From: Pelosinus fermentans DSM 17108
GTDB taxonomy: Bacteria > Bacillota > Negativicutes > DSM-13327
Direction of reading: 5' to 3'
Assembly: GCF_000271485.2 (NCBI RefSeq)
Contig: NZ_AKVN02000001.1
Coordinates: forward strand, 4,945,076 to 5,009,075
DNA length: 64,000 bases
The translations under genes were made by a program, and so were the position numbers. The notes beneath the pieces were generated by a model, which searched no databases, was not told the origin of the DNA, and saw only the letters and a list, made by a program, of their open reading frames with translations. Shown here in pieces: positions 52,474-62,074 of the stretch (within the stretch, counting starts at the first letter, position 1; every line of letters begins with the position of its first letter).

Positions 52474-53172
52474 CTAATTACGAACTTCGTAATACTGCAA
52501 TAGCTCACTGACTGTAACAATGCTGTAACCTTGCTCACGAAGTCTATCAATTATAATACCAAGGGCCTCTGGTGTAGGCAGCGGATACTGACCGTCATGC
52601 AATAACACAATGCTGCCAGGTTTTACATGATTCATTACATTCTCAACAAGAGAAGAGACACTAGGCCGCCGCCAATCACCAGGGTCCACTGACCATAAGA
52701 TCGTCGTATAGCCACGCAGCTCTGCTTCTGCCACTATAGCATCATTGTAGGCTCCGCCAGGAGGACGAAACAATACAGGTTTCGGAGCAGCTGCCATAAT
52801 TGCCTTTTCAGCCTTGTCGAGTTCTTCAATCATTTCTTCCTTACTTATTTTGGATAAAAACCTATGCCTATAAGCATGGGAGGCCACTTCATGTCCATCA
52901 GCTACCTCCTGTGCTACTATTTCCGGATGAGCAGCAGCATGTTCTCCTAGAACAAAAAATGTTACTTTTGCATTTTTTTCTTTAAGAACTGCTAATAGCT
53001 GCGGTGTCACCATATTATGTGGACCATCGTCCACGGTTAGTGCCACGACTTTATGAGTCGTGGGAACTTTTCGTATTGCTTTATCATTATCTCTTACAAC
53101 TCCATCTACCATTACAGCAGCAGAAAAAATAATTCCTATTACGCCTGCAAAAACTAAACTTCCTTGCTTCAT
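52474..53172 (-). CDS. polysaccharide deacetylase (PdaA/CE4-like), membrane-anchored
   Basis: 232 residues. One N-terminal membrane segment (SLVFAGVIGIIFSAAVMV) keeps the enzyme at the outside of the membrane. The NodB domain has LTVDDGPHNMVTPQLL, SHAYRHRFLSKI, LFRPPGGAYND and SIVLLHDGQYPLPTPE, all catalytic and metal motifs present. Likely acts on peptidoglycan N-acetyl groups. ATG 53172 lies ten bases after GGAGG. Divergent from the carboxypeptidase gene, another wall enzyme. Confidence 0.9.
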   Translation of the reverse strand: MKQGSLVFAGVIGIIFSAAVMVDGVVRDNDKAIRKVPTTHKVVALTVDDGPHNMVTPQLLAVLKEKNAKVTFFVLGEHAAAHPEIVAQEVADGHEVASHAYRHRFLSKISKEEMIEELDKAEKAIMAAAPKPVLFRPPGGAYNDAIVAEAELRGYTTILWSVDPGDWRRPSVSSLVENVMNHVKPGSIVLLHDGQYPLPTPEALGIIIDRLREQGYSIVTVSELLQYYEVRN

Positions 53173-53301
53173 ATCATCCTTACCTCCTATCACTACCTCA
53201 GTGGATATTACGCAAAAGACTAGAAAGATATGCTTTATGTTTTTGCATGATTATGCCATAACAGCAATATACTATAAAAGCCATTCACGAGGAGGATGCA
53301 T

Positions 53302-54462
53302 ATGTGGATACCATTTGCTCGTAACGTCATACTCCTATTTTGCCTTTTCTTTACCTTATTTACACCCATTGCCAATAGCTCACCACCAAAAATTGAGGCT
53401 CAGGCGGCCATCTTAATAGATGCAAAAACAGGGCAAATTCTCTTTGAAAAGAATAGTCATATTCGCAATGCTCCTGCCAGTACCACAAAAGTATTAACCG
53501 CTATCATTGCTATTGAAAGCGGACGACTAGATGAAGAGGTTAAGGTCAGCGCCCGTGCTGCGAATACATCCGGTTCTTCCATGCATTTAAGTACAGGGCA
53601 GCTCATTTCCATGCGTGAACTAGTGATCGGTCTTTTGCTGCGTTCAGGCAACGATGCAGCCGTGGCGATTGCAGAGCATTTGGCTGGTTCTGTCGAAAAT
53701 TTCGTTATGCTTATGAATGATAAGGCCCAATCACTGGATGCCGCCAACAGTCATTTTGTCAATCCCCATGGTCTGACTGCTGTCAACCATTATTCCACAG
53801 CCTTTGACTTAGCCTGGATTGCCAGGTATGCATTAACCAATCCGATTTTTTCTATGATCGTGAACACAAAAGAAACAAATATTGAATGGCTTGATCGCAA
53901 AGGCAAAGAACACGATCAAAGTCTCAAAAATACCAATAAACTATTATGGTTATTGGAAGAGGCAGATGGGGTCAAAACAGGAACCACCAATCAGGCCGGT
54001 CCTTGCCTAATTTCCAGCGCTACCCGGGGAAACCAGAAATTAATCGCGGTTGTACTTCATGATCACTCCCGCTGGTATGACTCCATGCAATTATTAAAAT
54101 ACGGCTTTGATGCCTTTGAACTATATGAATATGCTGTTAAAGGTGATATTTTAGGATCGATCCCTGTAGAAGGAGGCCTTGGACCTCTCATTAATGCGGT
54201 GGTGAGTAATAATGCAAGCGTAGTAGTACCAACCGCAGATTATGAACATGTTACCGTCAATGTTAATCTTCCAGAACAAATAAAAGCCCCTGTATATCAG
54301 GGGCAAAAGATTGGTGAAATTGTCTTTCTTGTTCACCAGCAAGCAATAAAAACCGTAGACATTACATCCGGTCAAACCATAGAGGAACGCACGAATAGTA
54401 AAATCTTACTGCAATATTTATTGCGTACTTTTCGTTTATTATCCAGCTGGGGAGCACTCTAA
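53302..54462 (+). CDS. D-alanyl-D-alanine carboxypeptidase (DacF/PBP5-type)
   Basis: Low-molecular-weight penicillin-binding protein that trims the terminal D-Ala of peptidoglycan stems. 386 residues with a Sec signal, ASTTK as the SxxK motif (Ser60 by this start), SGNDAAV as SxN and VKTGTTNQAG as KTG. A PBP5-type beta-sandwich follows, and a hydrophobic/amphipathic end (LLQYLLRTFRLLSSWGAL) would hold it on the membrane. ATG 53302 lies six bases after GAGGAGG; the ATG at 53296 overlaps that site. Confidence 0.93.
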   Translation: MWIPFARNVILLFCLFFTLFTPIANSSPPKIEAQAAILIDAKTGQILFEKNSHIRNAPASTTKVLTAIIAIESGRLDEEVKVSARAANTSGSSMHLSTGQLISMRELVIGLLLRSGNDAAVAIAEHLAGSVENFVMLMNDKAQSLDAANSHFVNPHGLTAVNHYSTAFDLAWIARYALTNPIFSMIVNTKETNIEWLDRKGKEHDQSLKNTNKLLWLLEEADGVKTGTTNQAGPCLISSATRGNQKLIAVVLHDHSRWYDSMQLLKYGFDAFELYEYAVKGDILGSIPVEGGLGPLINAVVSNNASVVVPTADYEHVTVNVNLPEQIKAPVYQGQKIGEIVFLVHQQAIKTVDITSGQTIEERTNSKILLQYLLRTFRLLSSWGAL

Positions 54463-54469
54463 TTATACT

Positions 54470-55252
54470 TTAAAGAGGTCTGCGATAGAAAAATGGCATG
54501 TATTGGCTAAAGCCAATATCGCGGAAATTTAAGATGGCTTCCGTACCACCTACAAACAATACGCCACCGGGCTTAAGAGCACCTAAAAATCTTCGATACA
54601 AGCCATCTTTTGCCTCTTCGGTAAAATAAATAACTACATTTCTACATAAAATTAAATCAAATCCGGTATCAAATTTATCAAGCAATAAATTATGACGTTT
54701 AAATTCTACCCGTGAACGGATATCTTCATCAATCGTATAGGTAGTACCAGCTTGTTTAAAATATTTAGAAGCTCTGCCAGTAGAAATATTCTTAAATTCA
54801 GTATTGGTATATATACCACTTTTGGCTTTTGCCAGCATTTCTACATCCAGATCTGTCGCTAAAATTCGATGTTTTACATTTGGCGTTATATCTTTTAAGA
54901 TCATTGCTAAGGAATATGGCTCAGCACCAACCGAACAGCCAGCACTCCAAATATTAAGTTTAGGACTTTGTGCTAATAAATCTGGCAGTACTTTGCTTTC
55001 CAGTTCAGAAAATTTTTCTGGTGTTCGGAAAAATTCTGTTACATTGATTGTCATATAATCAACAAATTCCTTGTACATCTTCGCATCTTTATCCAATAAG
55101 TTAAAGAAGTCTACATATGTATTCACACCATACCGAGTCATTAAATTATTAATCCGTCGCTGCATCTGAGCCGGTTTATAATCATTAAGGTTAATGCTTG
55201 ATTTCGCATTAAACTTTTGTTTAAACAACTCCCAATCCTTCTCACCAACCAC
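54470..55252 (-). CDS. cheR: CheR-type chemoreceptor methyltransferase
   Basis: SAM-dependent enzyme that methylates Glu residues of chemoreceptors. 260 residues: an N-terminal helical domain (INLNDYKPAQMQRRINNLMT), then the methyltransferase with FFRTPEKFSELE, WSAGCSVGAEPYSLAM, ILATDLDVEMLAKAK and LILCRNVVIYFTEE. GTG start about 8 bases after GGAGGTG. It stands alone; no other chemotaxis gene is in the window. Confidence 0.93.
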   Translation of the reverse strand: MVGEKDWELFKQKFNAKSSINLNDYKPAQMQRRINNLMTRYGVNTYVDFFNLLDKDAKMYKEFVDYMTINVTEFFRTPEKFSELESKVLPDLLAQSPKLNIWSAGCSVGAEPYSLAMILKDITPNVKHRILATDLDVEMLAKAKSGIYTNTEFKNISTGRASKYFKQAGTTYTIDEDIRSRVEFKRHNLLLDKFDTGFDLILCRNVVIYFTEEAKDGLYRRFLGALKPGGVLFVGGTEAILNFRDIGFSQYMPFFYRRPL

Positions 55253-55370
55253 ACCAACACCTCCAACTGATTTCTAGAAGTATATTCGACAGATTCTATT
55301 AATTTCCTACCTTCCCATCAAAAGACTTACAATACCTGAGTTCTCCTGACAAGCATTCAAAGCAATAAGC

Positions 55371-55418
55371 TTAACGACCCACTCTCACCAGATATAAAAA
55401 GGTGGAGTGGGTCGTTAA
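55371..55418 (-). terminator. alr terminator
   Basis: An 18-bp stem (ttaacgacccactctcacc with ggtggagtgggtcgttaa, one mismatch) downstream of the alanine racemase gene. Confidence 0.85.
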
Positions 55419-55445
55419 TTTACTGTATTGTATTAGGATACATTT

Positions 55446-56564
55446 TTAAGAAGTCTTGCTAATATAATACCTAGGCACTCTTTTTCCTACCATACATACT
55501 ATTTCATAATTAATCGTTCCCATGATCTGAGCAATTTCCTCTACTGGCAATTCAGCTCCACCAAATAATAGCACTTCATCATCAATGGTAACATCCGGAA
55601 TATGGCTGACATCAATCATACACTGATCCATACAGACTCGTCCGACGATAGGGGCCCTTTGACCATGGATCAATACTTGTGTCTTACCCGCCAGCAAACG
55701 AGACCAGCCATCTGCATAGCCTACGGGCAGAGTTGCAATTCGACTCCTCTGGTCCGTATAATAAGTCCTTCCATAGCTTATAGACGAATTAGGTGGTACA
55801 TCCTTGACAAAACCGACTTGGGCTTTAAACTTCATCGCTGGCTTAAGCAGCAAACTCTTTTTTACTTCCTCTGAAGGCCATAATCCGTACAGAATAATGC
55901 CAGGCCTCACCATATCCAGATGCATCTCGGGCAGTTCTAATAACGCTGCACTATTGGCAATATGACGGATGGGTATGTGAATACCTTGTCCCTTAATATA
56001 TTCAATAGCTTCTAAGAAATGCCGGTATTGTTCATAGGTAAAGACCTTGTCCCAGCTATCAGAAGTAGCAAAATGAGAATATACGCCCTCGATTTCAACT
56101 CCCGGCAAAGCGGCTACTGCTGCTGCAAAAACGCCTGCATCAGTTGGGCTAACACCGACTCTAGCCATTCCCGTATCAATTTTAAGATGTACTTTAGCCG
56201 TTTTGCCTGCTGATATGGCCGCTGCTGATAAAGCCCTTGCTGAATCAAGAGAAAATATCGTTTGCGTAATATGATTCTTGACCACTAGATCAGCCTGACA
56301 AACTGGAGTATACCCTAATACCAAAATGGGCACATCAAACCCTGCATTACGTAATTCGACTGCTTCATTGACAATCGCTACGGCCAAGCAGTCTGCTCCC
56401 GCTTGTAATGCAGTCCGCGCAACAGCTGCCGCTCCATGCCCATACCCGTCAGCCTTAACAACGGCACAAACCTTTGCAGCACGGTTTGTTGCCTTTCTGA
56501 TTTCGGTTACATTATGGGCAATGGCTGTTAAATCAATCTCTGCCCATACAGGTCGATTAAACAT
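55446..56564 (-). CDS. alr: alanine racemase
   Basis: PLP enzyme that makes D-alanine for peptidoglycan. 372 residues; AVVKADGYGHG carries the PLP Lys (Lys37). VHLKIDTGMARVGV, YSHFATSD and ISYGRTYYTD (the second catalytic Tyr region) follow, and VCMDQCMIDV is near the end. ATG 56564 lies six bases after GGAGGG. A neighbour of other wall-related genes and, in this window, of alanine dehydrogenase 6 kb away. Confidence 0.95.
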   Translation of the reverse strand: MFNRPVWAEIDLTAIAHNVTEIRKATNRAAKVCAVVKADGYGHGAAAVARTALQAGADCLAVAIVNEAVELRNAGFDVPILVLGYTPVCQADLVVKNHITQTIFSLDSARALSAAAISAGKTAKVHLKIDTGMARVGVSPTDAGVFAAAVAALPGVEIEGVYSHFATSDSWDKVFTYEQYRHFLEAIEYIKGQGIHIPIRHIANSAALLELPEMHLDMVRPGIILYGLWPSEEVKKSLLLKPAMKFKAQVGFVKDVPPNSSISYGRTYYTDQRSRIATLPVGYADGWSRLLAGKTQVLIHGQRAPIVGRVCMDQCMIDVSHIPDVTIDDEVLLFGGAELPVEEIAQIMGTINYEIVCMVGKRVPRYYISKTS

Positions 56565-56636
56565 ATCTAACCCTCCTAGCAAAAAATAGGTGACAAAGAG
56601 ACGTTAATTCGGGGACTTTGTACCTATGAAATACGA

Positions 56637-56813
56637 TCATCGTCTTACATTCCGCATTTTTACTCTTTCATATTCTACAATTAATTTATCTAATTGAATA
56701 CTGACTTCTGCAACTTCTGGGTCTATTAAATTACCTGATTTTTGTTCTACCAATTCATGAAGATGTACGCGCACACGTTCAATTTCTTGTGCCAGCTTTT
56801 GCAGATTAAACAT
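56637..56813 (-). CDS. Spo0E-like aspartyl-phosphate phosphatase
   Basis: A 58-residue helical hairpin, too short for usual gene finders. EIERVRVHLHELVEQKSGNL then VAEVSIQLDKLIVEYERVKM fits the Spo0E family signature (S.xLDxLI with preceding helix), proteins that dephosphorylate Spo0A~P and delay sporulation. Its ATG overlaps the TGA of hypB (TGATG), so it appears translationally coupled to hypB. The sequence Spo0E motif SQELD is SIQLD here. Confidence 0.82.
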   Translation of the reverse strand: MFNLQKLAQEIERVRVHLHELVEQKSGNLIDPEVAEVSIQLDKLIVEYERVKMRNVRR

Positions 56814-57481
56814 CACTTGCTCTCCTTGCCTTTTTTAATTTGCACCTGTTTAATAAGCCAATTGAACCAAACTTCAAGTCCTTCACCAGTCTGGCATGAA
56901 ACTGGCAGTAGAGTAACTCCAGGATGAATAGCAGTAATGTCTTTTTCAGCAGCTTTTAGGTCAAAATTAGTATATGGCAGTAAATCTACCTTATTTAAAA
57001 TAACAGCGCTGGCTTGTTTAAAGATTAATGGATATTTTAAGGGTTTATCGTCCCCTTCTGTAATACTAAGAACGGTTACCTTACAATCCTCACCAATATT
57101 GAATTCCGCCGGACAAACCAGATTTCCTACGTTTTCAATAACAATCATATCAAGTACCCCAAGATCAAGACAATCAAGTACATCGTGAATCATATTCGCA
57201 TCGAGATGACAGCCACCGCCTGTATTAATCTGTACCACAGGTACGCCATGCTCTTCAATGCGCTCAGCATCTTTCGCCGTAAATAAATCACCTTCAATAA
57301 CAGCGATTGAAAGTGTTTCTTTTAATGCTTTAATGGTCTTTTCTAATAAAGACGTTTTACCACAACCGGGTGACCCTAGTAAATTGATTACAAGGATACC
57401 CGCTTTTTTAAATCGTTCCTGCAATGCAGCAGCAACCTGATCATTTCTCTCTAAAATATTAGTCATTACTTTTATTTGCAC
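56813..57481 (-). CDS. hypB: HypB, nickel incorporation GTPase
   Basis: GTPase that delivers nickel to hydrogenases or other nickel enzymes with HypA. 222 residues; P-loop GSPGCGKT at 36-43, VIEGDLFTAKDAERI, NVGNLVCPAEFNIGE (metal and nucleotide region) and ILNKVDLLPY. The extra N-terminal Cys or His-rich metal store of some HypB proteins is absent. GTG start nine bases after GGAGGTAG. Downstream of hypA, no hydrogenase genes in the window. Confidence 0.94.
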   Translation of the reverse strand: MQIKVMTNILERNDQVAAALQERFKKAGILVINLLGSPGCGKTSLLEKTIKALKETLSIAVIEGDLFTAKDAERIEEHGVPVVQINTGGGCHLDANMIHDVLDCLDLGVLDMIVIENVGNLVCPAEFNIGEDCKVTVLSITEGDDKPLKYPLIFKQASAVILNKVDLLPYTNFDLKAAEKDITAIHPGVTLLPVSCQTGEGLEVWFNWLIKQVQIKKGKESK

Positions 57482-57482
57482 T

Positions 57483-57824
57483 TTATTCTACCTCCAGATA
57501 ATCAACTGCTAACTCTCGGCCCGATACCACTAGGATATTAGCGGAGTGACATAAGGGACATAGGAATGAATATCGTTCCACTGTAAATTGCTGCCCGCAG
57601 CTATTGCATTTGCCAACCAGAGGTATAATCGTAATATCTACCACTGCGCTATCAGCTATCGTATTTGCAGCTAAAGCCGCAAAGCCAAATTTGAGAGATT
57701 CAGGCTCAACTTGAGTCATCTGACCAATCAGCAGTTTAATACAGCTTATCTTTACTGCATTATGCTCTGCAGCAGTTTTTAATACGATGTCCAATATTCC
57801 TTGAGCAATGGACATTTCATGCAT
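57483..57824 (-). CDS. hypA: HypA, nickel metallochaperone
   Basis: 113 residues. The start MHEMSIAQGILDIVL provides the N-terminal nickel-binding His2; ATG 57824 is chosen because it makes His the second residue and has GGAGTGAAGTAT before it. A zinc site CNSCGQQF...FLCPLCHSAN follows. Works with HypB, encoded one base downstream. Confidence 0.94.
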   Translation of the reverse strand: MHEMSIAQGILDIVLKTAAEHNAVKISCIKLLIGQMTQVEPESLKFGFAALAANTIADSAVVDITIIPLVGKCNSCGQQFTVERYSFLCPLCHSANILVVSGRELAVDYLEVE

Positions 57825-57957
57825 ATACTTCACTCCACGTTTACCATTTTCATACAGTTAATTCGTCATGAAAGGTTGATCTCCTGCCATAGCATTAAGT
57901 TCAATGATTCACATTCAATGTTTTTTACGATTGGAACTATTTACATAATATAAACTC

Positions 57958-57987
57958 GAATAATCACTTTCTATTTCGCTGATACTA
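57958..57987 (+). promoter_or_regulatory. sigma-G-like promoter of the SASP gene
   Basis: GAATA at 57958 and ATACTA at 57982, spaced about 18-19 bases, resemble forespore sigma-G elements (GNATA; CATNNTA). The gene starts 32 bases downstream behind AAGGAGGTGATTATCA. The match is by eye. Confidence 0.6.
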
Positions 57988-58018
57988 TGATTACACCAAC
58001 ACAAGGAGGTGATTATCA

Positions 58019-58282
58019 ATGGCCAGAAGTAACAAACCTGTTAACCCAGGCGCGGAAAACGCTCTCGATCGCATGAAGCTTGAGATCGCTAGCGAGTTAG
58101 GAATTGCTGATCGAGTACGTGCTCAAGGTTGGTCAACTATGACTTCCGCTGATTGCGGACGTGTAGGCGGACAAATGGTTCGTAGAATGATTGAGCAATA
58201 TGAATCTGGTTTGAGCGGAACTACCACTCAAGCAACCAGTGGAACATTAACTGCTCAATATGATGCGAACAAACAGCCTTAA
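58019..58282 (+). CDS. alpha/beta-type small acid-soluble spore protein
   Basis: DNA-binding protein that coats and protects spore DNA. 87 residues; ENALDRMKLEIASELGI contains the GPR protease site (EIA/SE), and DCGRVGGQMVRRMIEQYE is the second conserved segment. The Gln-rich tail is variable. The spore-specific promoter and strong terminator mark a single-gene unit. It is direct evidence that the organism sporulates or recently did. Confidence 0.94.
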   Translation: MARSNKPVNPGAENALDRMKLEIASELGIADRVRAQGWSTMTSADCGRVGGQMVRRMIEQYESGLSGTTTQATSGTLTAQYDANKQP

Positions 58283-58292
58283 TCGTATGCAT

Positions 58293-58318
58293 GGGCGGCT
58301 TTAAGCCGCCCTTTATTT
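58293..58318. terminator. SASP terminator
   Basis: Stem gggcggct with agccgccc and a 3-base loop, then ctttattta. The spoVD stop at 58333 on the other strand may also use it. Confidence 0.85.
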
Positions 58319-58332
58319 ATTTGTCCATTTTC

Positions 58333-60294
58333 CTATCGTGCTTCAAAATAAACGTTAATCTCTGTTCCTGCTTCTACAATTGTATTTGCCATTATACTTT
58401 GTCTTACGGCAACACCTGTTCCCACAGGAACAATCGATAGTCCTGCTTGCGTCAATTCATCTCCTGCTTCACGGATACTCTTGCCAGCCACATTGGGTAC
58501 AACTACCTTTCCCGGAGGCGCTTGAATGTTAGGCAAGGGTGTCGAACTCGTTTGAATATTTTCTTTTGGAACAGGCAATTCATTGGCAATTTGAGGGTAA
58601 ATAGTAAGATGACGCATAATTTTTCCTAAAATTTCGCCAGCAATGGGTGCTGCAATCTCACCTCCATAATAGCTTCCTTTAGGATCATCAAGAACAACTA
58701 AAATTGCAACTTGAGGATCTTCTACTGGACCGAAACCAACAAACGACGCTACATAACGTCCTGCAGAATATCCACTGCCATCATCTTGCAGCTTTTCTGC
58801 CGTACCTGTTTTTCCTGCAAAACGGTATCCTTTGATAGAAGCTTTTTTACCGCCGCCTTCCAATACAACCTTTTCCATTAAGCCCGTTAACCGATTCGCT
58901 GTTTCAGGGCTAATCGCCTGACGCACCGATTGAATCACGCCTTCACGCTCAATAGAACCATCCACATTTCGCACTTCTTTGATAATATACGGTTTTAAGA
59001 GTACTCCATCATTGGCAATCGCCGATACAGCCGTAATGAGCTGCAATGGTGTAACAGCAATACTTTGCCCAATGGACATCGTCGCCACGTCAGAGTCGCG
59101 CATATCTTCCGGCCTAAATAACAACCCTTCTTCTTCACCGGGTAATTCAATACCCGTTGCCTTGCCGAAACCAAAGGCCTTAGCATATTCGATCAATTTA
59201 TAAGCTCCCAGCCTCATGCCAATTTGTACAAAAATGGTATTAATGGATTGTTCCATAACTTCGACAAAAGAAACATTGCCATAACTTTCGTCACTCCAAT
59301 TTCGAATACGCCGCCCCGACACTTCTACATAGCCATTATCAATAAATCGCTCTTCGGGGTAGAGTTGTCCTTCCTGTAATGCAGCAGCAGCTACAACACT
59401 TTTAAAGGTAGATCCGGGTTCATAATTATATGCCACCGCCCGGTTCTTCCATTCCTGTATGCTATACTTATAGAACTGATTGGGATTATAAGTGGGCCGA
59501 TTGGCCATGGCCAGTATTTCTCCAGTGTGAGGATTCATAACAATCACGGTTGCCCCTTGGGGGCGATTGGTCAGCATTGCCTTATCCAAGCTCTGCTCAA
59601 CAATAAATTGAATTGTACTATCTAAGGTAAGGTATACATTTTTTCCTTGTTTAGGTGGAGCAAATGTAAAGATAGACTTAAAAATGGGAATACCCCTGCT
59701 ATCGGTATCAACAAAATGTTCCACAGAGGTTCCTTTAATGACTTTATCCAATACCATTTCCATGCCGTCTAAACCCACGTCATCCGTGCCCACAAACCCC
59801 AAGACGTGAGCAGCCAAATTATCATTAGGATAATACCGTTTGCTTTCTTCTAAAAAGCCCAGACCTCTAAGATTGGATTCTTTGATCACAGCCTCTATTT
59901 GCTTTGTCACCCCAGGTTCGATCATGCGCTTGATCCAAATAAAACGTCCTCCCGCAGATAATCGTTCCTTAATATCTCCAGGCTGCATTTCTAATAACGG
60001 AGCCAGCAGTGATACTACAATATCCGGGTCTTTAATTTCAGAAGGATCCGCATATAAGGACTTGGTTAAACTGCTGACTGCCAACTCCCGTCCTTCTCTA
60101 TCATAAATCGTCCCGCGGGGCGACTGTAAAGTTTGGCTGTCTTTCACTTGGTTCGCTACCTTTGCGGCCATACGATCACCGTCGATGAACTGCAGCCAGC
60201 CAATGCGCACTGCCAGGATAAAAATCATCATCAGCAGCAGAACTAAAAATGCAGCTATACGTCGCTGCAAGATTACAGCGTTTTTTTCCATCAT
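58333..60294 (-). CDS. spoVD: SpoVD-type class B penicillin-binding protein with PASTA domain
   Basis: A transpeptidase of 653 residues anchored by one N-terminal helix (RRIAAFLVLLLMMIFILAVR). Dimerisation region 55-210, then the transpeptidase with STFK (Ser295), SINT as SxN near 350 and KTGTAEK. One C-terminal PASTA domain (VPNVAGKSIREAGDELTQAG) ends the protein. SpoVD makes spore cortex peptidoglycan and FtsI the division septum; the PASTA tail, position beside a SASP gene and absence of dcw genes favour SpoVD. ATG doublet at the start after AAGGGTTGATTATAA. Confidence 0.88.
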   Translation of the reverse strand: MMEKNAVILQRRIAAFLVLLLMMIFILAVRIGWLQFIDGDRMAAKVANQVKDSQTLQSPRGTIYDREGRELAVSSLTKSLYADPSEIKDPDIVVSLLAPLLEMQPGDIKERLSAGGRFIWIKRMIEPGVTKQIEAVIKESNLRGLGFLEESKRYYPNDNLAAHVLGFVGTDDVGLDGMEMVLDKVIKGTSVEHFVDTDSRGIPIFKSIFTFAPPKQGKNVYLTLDSTIQFIVEQSLDKAMLTNRPQGATVIVMNPHTGEILAMANRPTYNPNQFYKYSIQEWKNRAVAYNYEPGSTFKSVVAAAALQEGQLYPEERFIDNGYVEVSGRRIRNWSDESYGNVSFVEVMEQSINTIFVQIGMRLGAYKLIEYAKAFGFGKATGIELPGEEEGLLFRPEDMRDSDVATMSIGQSIAVTPLQLITAVSAIANDGVLLKPYIIKEVRNVDGSIEREGVIQSVRQAISPETANRLTGLMEKVVLEGGGKKASIKGYRFAGKTGTAEKLQDDGSGYSAGRYVASFVGFGPVEDPQVAILVVLDDPKGSYYGGEIAAPIAGEILGKIMRHLTIYPQIANELPVPKENIQTSSTPLPNIQAPPGKVVVPNVAGKSIREAGDELTQAGLSIVPVGTGVAVRQSIMANTIVEAGTEINVYFEAR

Positions 60295-60397
60295 TTATAA
60301 TCAACCCTTCCTAAGAACACAATACTGCATGTCTTATTATTCGTCTCATTTGCAGTATTTCCCTGCAAGAAAAGGAGCTTATCCCAGCCACTAGTAA

Positions 60398-60429
60398 TGA
60401 AAAAAACACCTATAGCAGGTGTTTTTTCA
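60398..60429 (-). terminator. terminator of the amino-acid permease gene
   Basis: Arms aaaaaacacct and aggtgtttttt, 18 bases past the permease stop. Confidence 0.8.
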
Positions 60430-60446
60430 TTATAAAGATATAGGAT

Positions 60447-61841
60447 CTACTGTTGAAGAGATTTTTTCTCTCCATCACCTTTATGCATTCCTGCTGCATA
60501 ATACGAAGCAGCAATCAATCCAAACCAGATTGGTGCAATATATAGTGCAACACGAGTATCTGGATTAAAGAACATGGCTATGGCAACGAATGCTAAGAAA
60601 GCTAAGCTGACCCAATTGGAAATAGGTGAAAAAGGCATCGGATATTTGATTTGTGCAATTTGTTCAGGTGACAAACTCTCACGATACTTCAGCTGAATCA
60701 ACAAGATAATTCCCCATATCCAAAGCGCACCAAAGGTAGCAACACTTGTAACATACACAAATACCTGTGCAGGAACCAGATAATTAAGCACTACGCCGAT
60801 CAATAAGAAACCTGACGAAACCAAAATTCCTTTTACAGGAACATGGCGGTCATTTAATTTACTAAACATTGTCGGAGCTTTTCCTTGTAATGATAAGTTA
60901 TAAAGCATCCTGCCTGTGCTAAACAGCCCACTGTTACAAGAAGATAAGGCTGCGGTCAATACTACGAAGTTGATAATGCCAGCTGCTGCCCTTACTCCAA
61001 GTTTATTGAAAGTCAAGACAAACGGACTGCCCATTGTACCAATTTGATTCCAAGGATATAACGACATAATGATCGTTAAGGAGCCAACATAAAAAATGAG
61101 AATACGCCAGAACACTTTATCAATCGCAGCCGGTAAGGATTTCTCAGGATTTTTTGCTTCACCGGCTGTAACACCAATCAATTCAATACCTAAATAGGAA
61201 AACATTACCATGGTGCTCGCCATAATCATGCCTTCTATACCATGAGGGAAAAACCCGCCATTAGACCAGAGGTTGGAAATGCCGATTGCCACACCATGAT
61301 TAGCTACCCCAAAAACGATCATAGCCGAGCCAGCTACAATCATCGCTAAAATCGTTACCACTTTAATTAAGGCAAACCAAAACTCAAACTCACCAAAAGC
61401 ACGAACACTAACTAAGTTAACAGATGCCATTAAAACTAAAGCACACAAGGCAGGAATCCACTGGGGCACTTCTGGCACCCAAAAGGAAAAATACACCCCA
61501 ACTGCCGTGATCTCTGCCATACATGTGACAACCCACATAAACCAGTACGTCCATCCTGTAATATAACCAGTCAGAGGTCCTAAGAAAATATTGGAATGAG
61601 CACTAAAGGTACCGGAAACGGGATAAGCAACTGTTACTTCACCTAGGGCACGCATAATATAGAACATAATAATACCAGCCAGAAAATATACAAGTATCAA
61701 TGATGGACCGGCAGCTTTTATTGCAGCGCCAGCTCCAAGAAATAGCCCTACACCAATCGCTCCGCCTAATGCAATCAACTGAATATGACGTTCCTCTAAT
61801 CCCCGATGCAATCCTTCCTGCAATGCATTATTTTTTTCCAC
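60447..61841 (-). CDS. APC-superfamily amino-acid permease
   Basis: 464 residues, 12 helices, amino-acid transporter (AAT) family. EGLHRGLEERHIQLIALGGA and GVGLFLGAGAAIKAAGPS open it, and the later YLGIELIGVTAGEAKNPEKS is the AAT consensus. Located directly after alanine dehydrogenase on the same strand, with a terminator between them, it may carry alanine, glycine or D-serine (CycA-like); that is inference from context. ATG follows AGGGGGAGAATTTG. Cytoplasmic membrane. Confidence 0.9.
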   Translation of the reverse strand: MEKNNALQEGLHRGLEERHIQLIALGGAIGVGLFLGAGAAIKAAGPSLILVYFLAGIIMFYIMRALGEVTVAYPVSGTFSAHSNIFLGPLTGYITGWTYWFMWVVTCMAEITAVGVYFSFWVPEVPQWIPALCALVLMASVNLVSVRAFGEFEFWFALIKVVTILAMIVAGSAMIVFGVANHGVAIGISNLWSNGGFFPHGIEGMIMASTMVMFSYLGIELIGVTAGEAKNPEKSLPAAIDKVFWRILIFYVGSLTIIMSLYPWNQIGTMGSPFVLTFNKLGVRAAAGIINFVVLTAALSSCNSGLFSTGRMLYNLSLQGKAPTMFSKLNDRHVPVKGILVSSGFLLIGVVLNYLVPAQVFVYVTSVATFGALWIWGIILLIQLKYRESLSPEQIAQIKYPMPFSPISNWVSLAFLAFVAIAMFFNPDTRVALYIAPIWFGLIAASYYAAGMHKGDGEKKSLQQ

Positions 61842-62005
61842 AAATTCTCCCCCTCATATATTAGACTCCGGGATTACGGTAGGTTATTTTGCACCACCTC
61901 CTTACAATCCATGCAGGCCTTATTATAAACTATCACACACCGATATGGCGGAATTTCAATCATCCCACTATTCTATATATTCAGATAATTTTTCTTGTAG
62001 TATAC

Positions 62006-62048
62006 GCAAAAAGCATACTCTTAGCACAGATACGAGTATGCTTTTTGC
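62006..62048 (-). terminator. ald terminator
   Basis: A perfect 15-bp stem (62006-62020 with 62034-62048), 27 bases past the ald stop. It separates ald from the permease. Confidence 0.88.
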
Positions 62049-62074
62049 TACTTTGTTGATTTACTAAATTTTGT

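Noticed and set aside
56813..57824. Hydrogenase gene cluster around hypAB
   Set aside because: No structural hydrogenase, hypC, hypD, hypE or hypF genes occur in the window.
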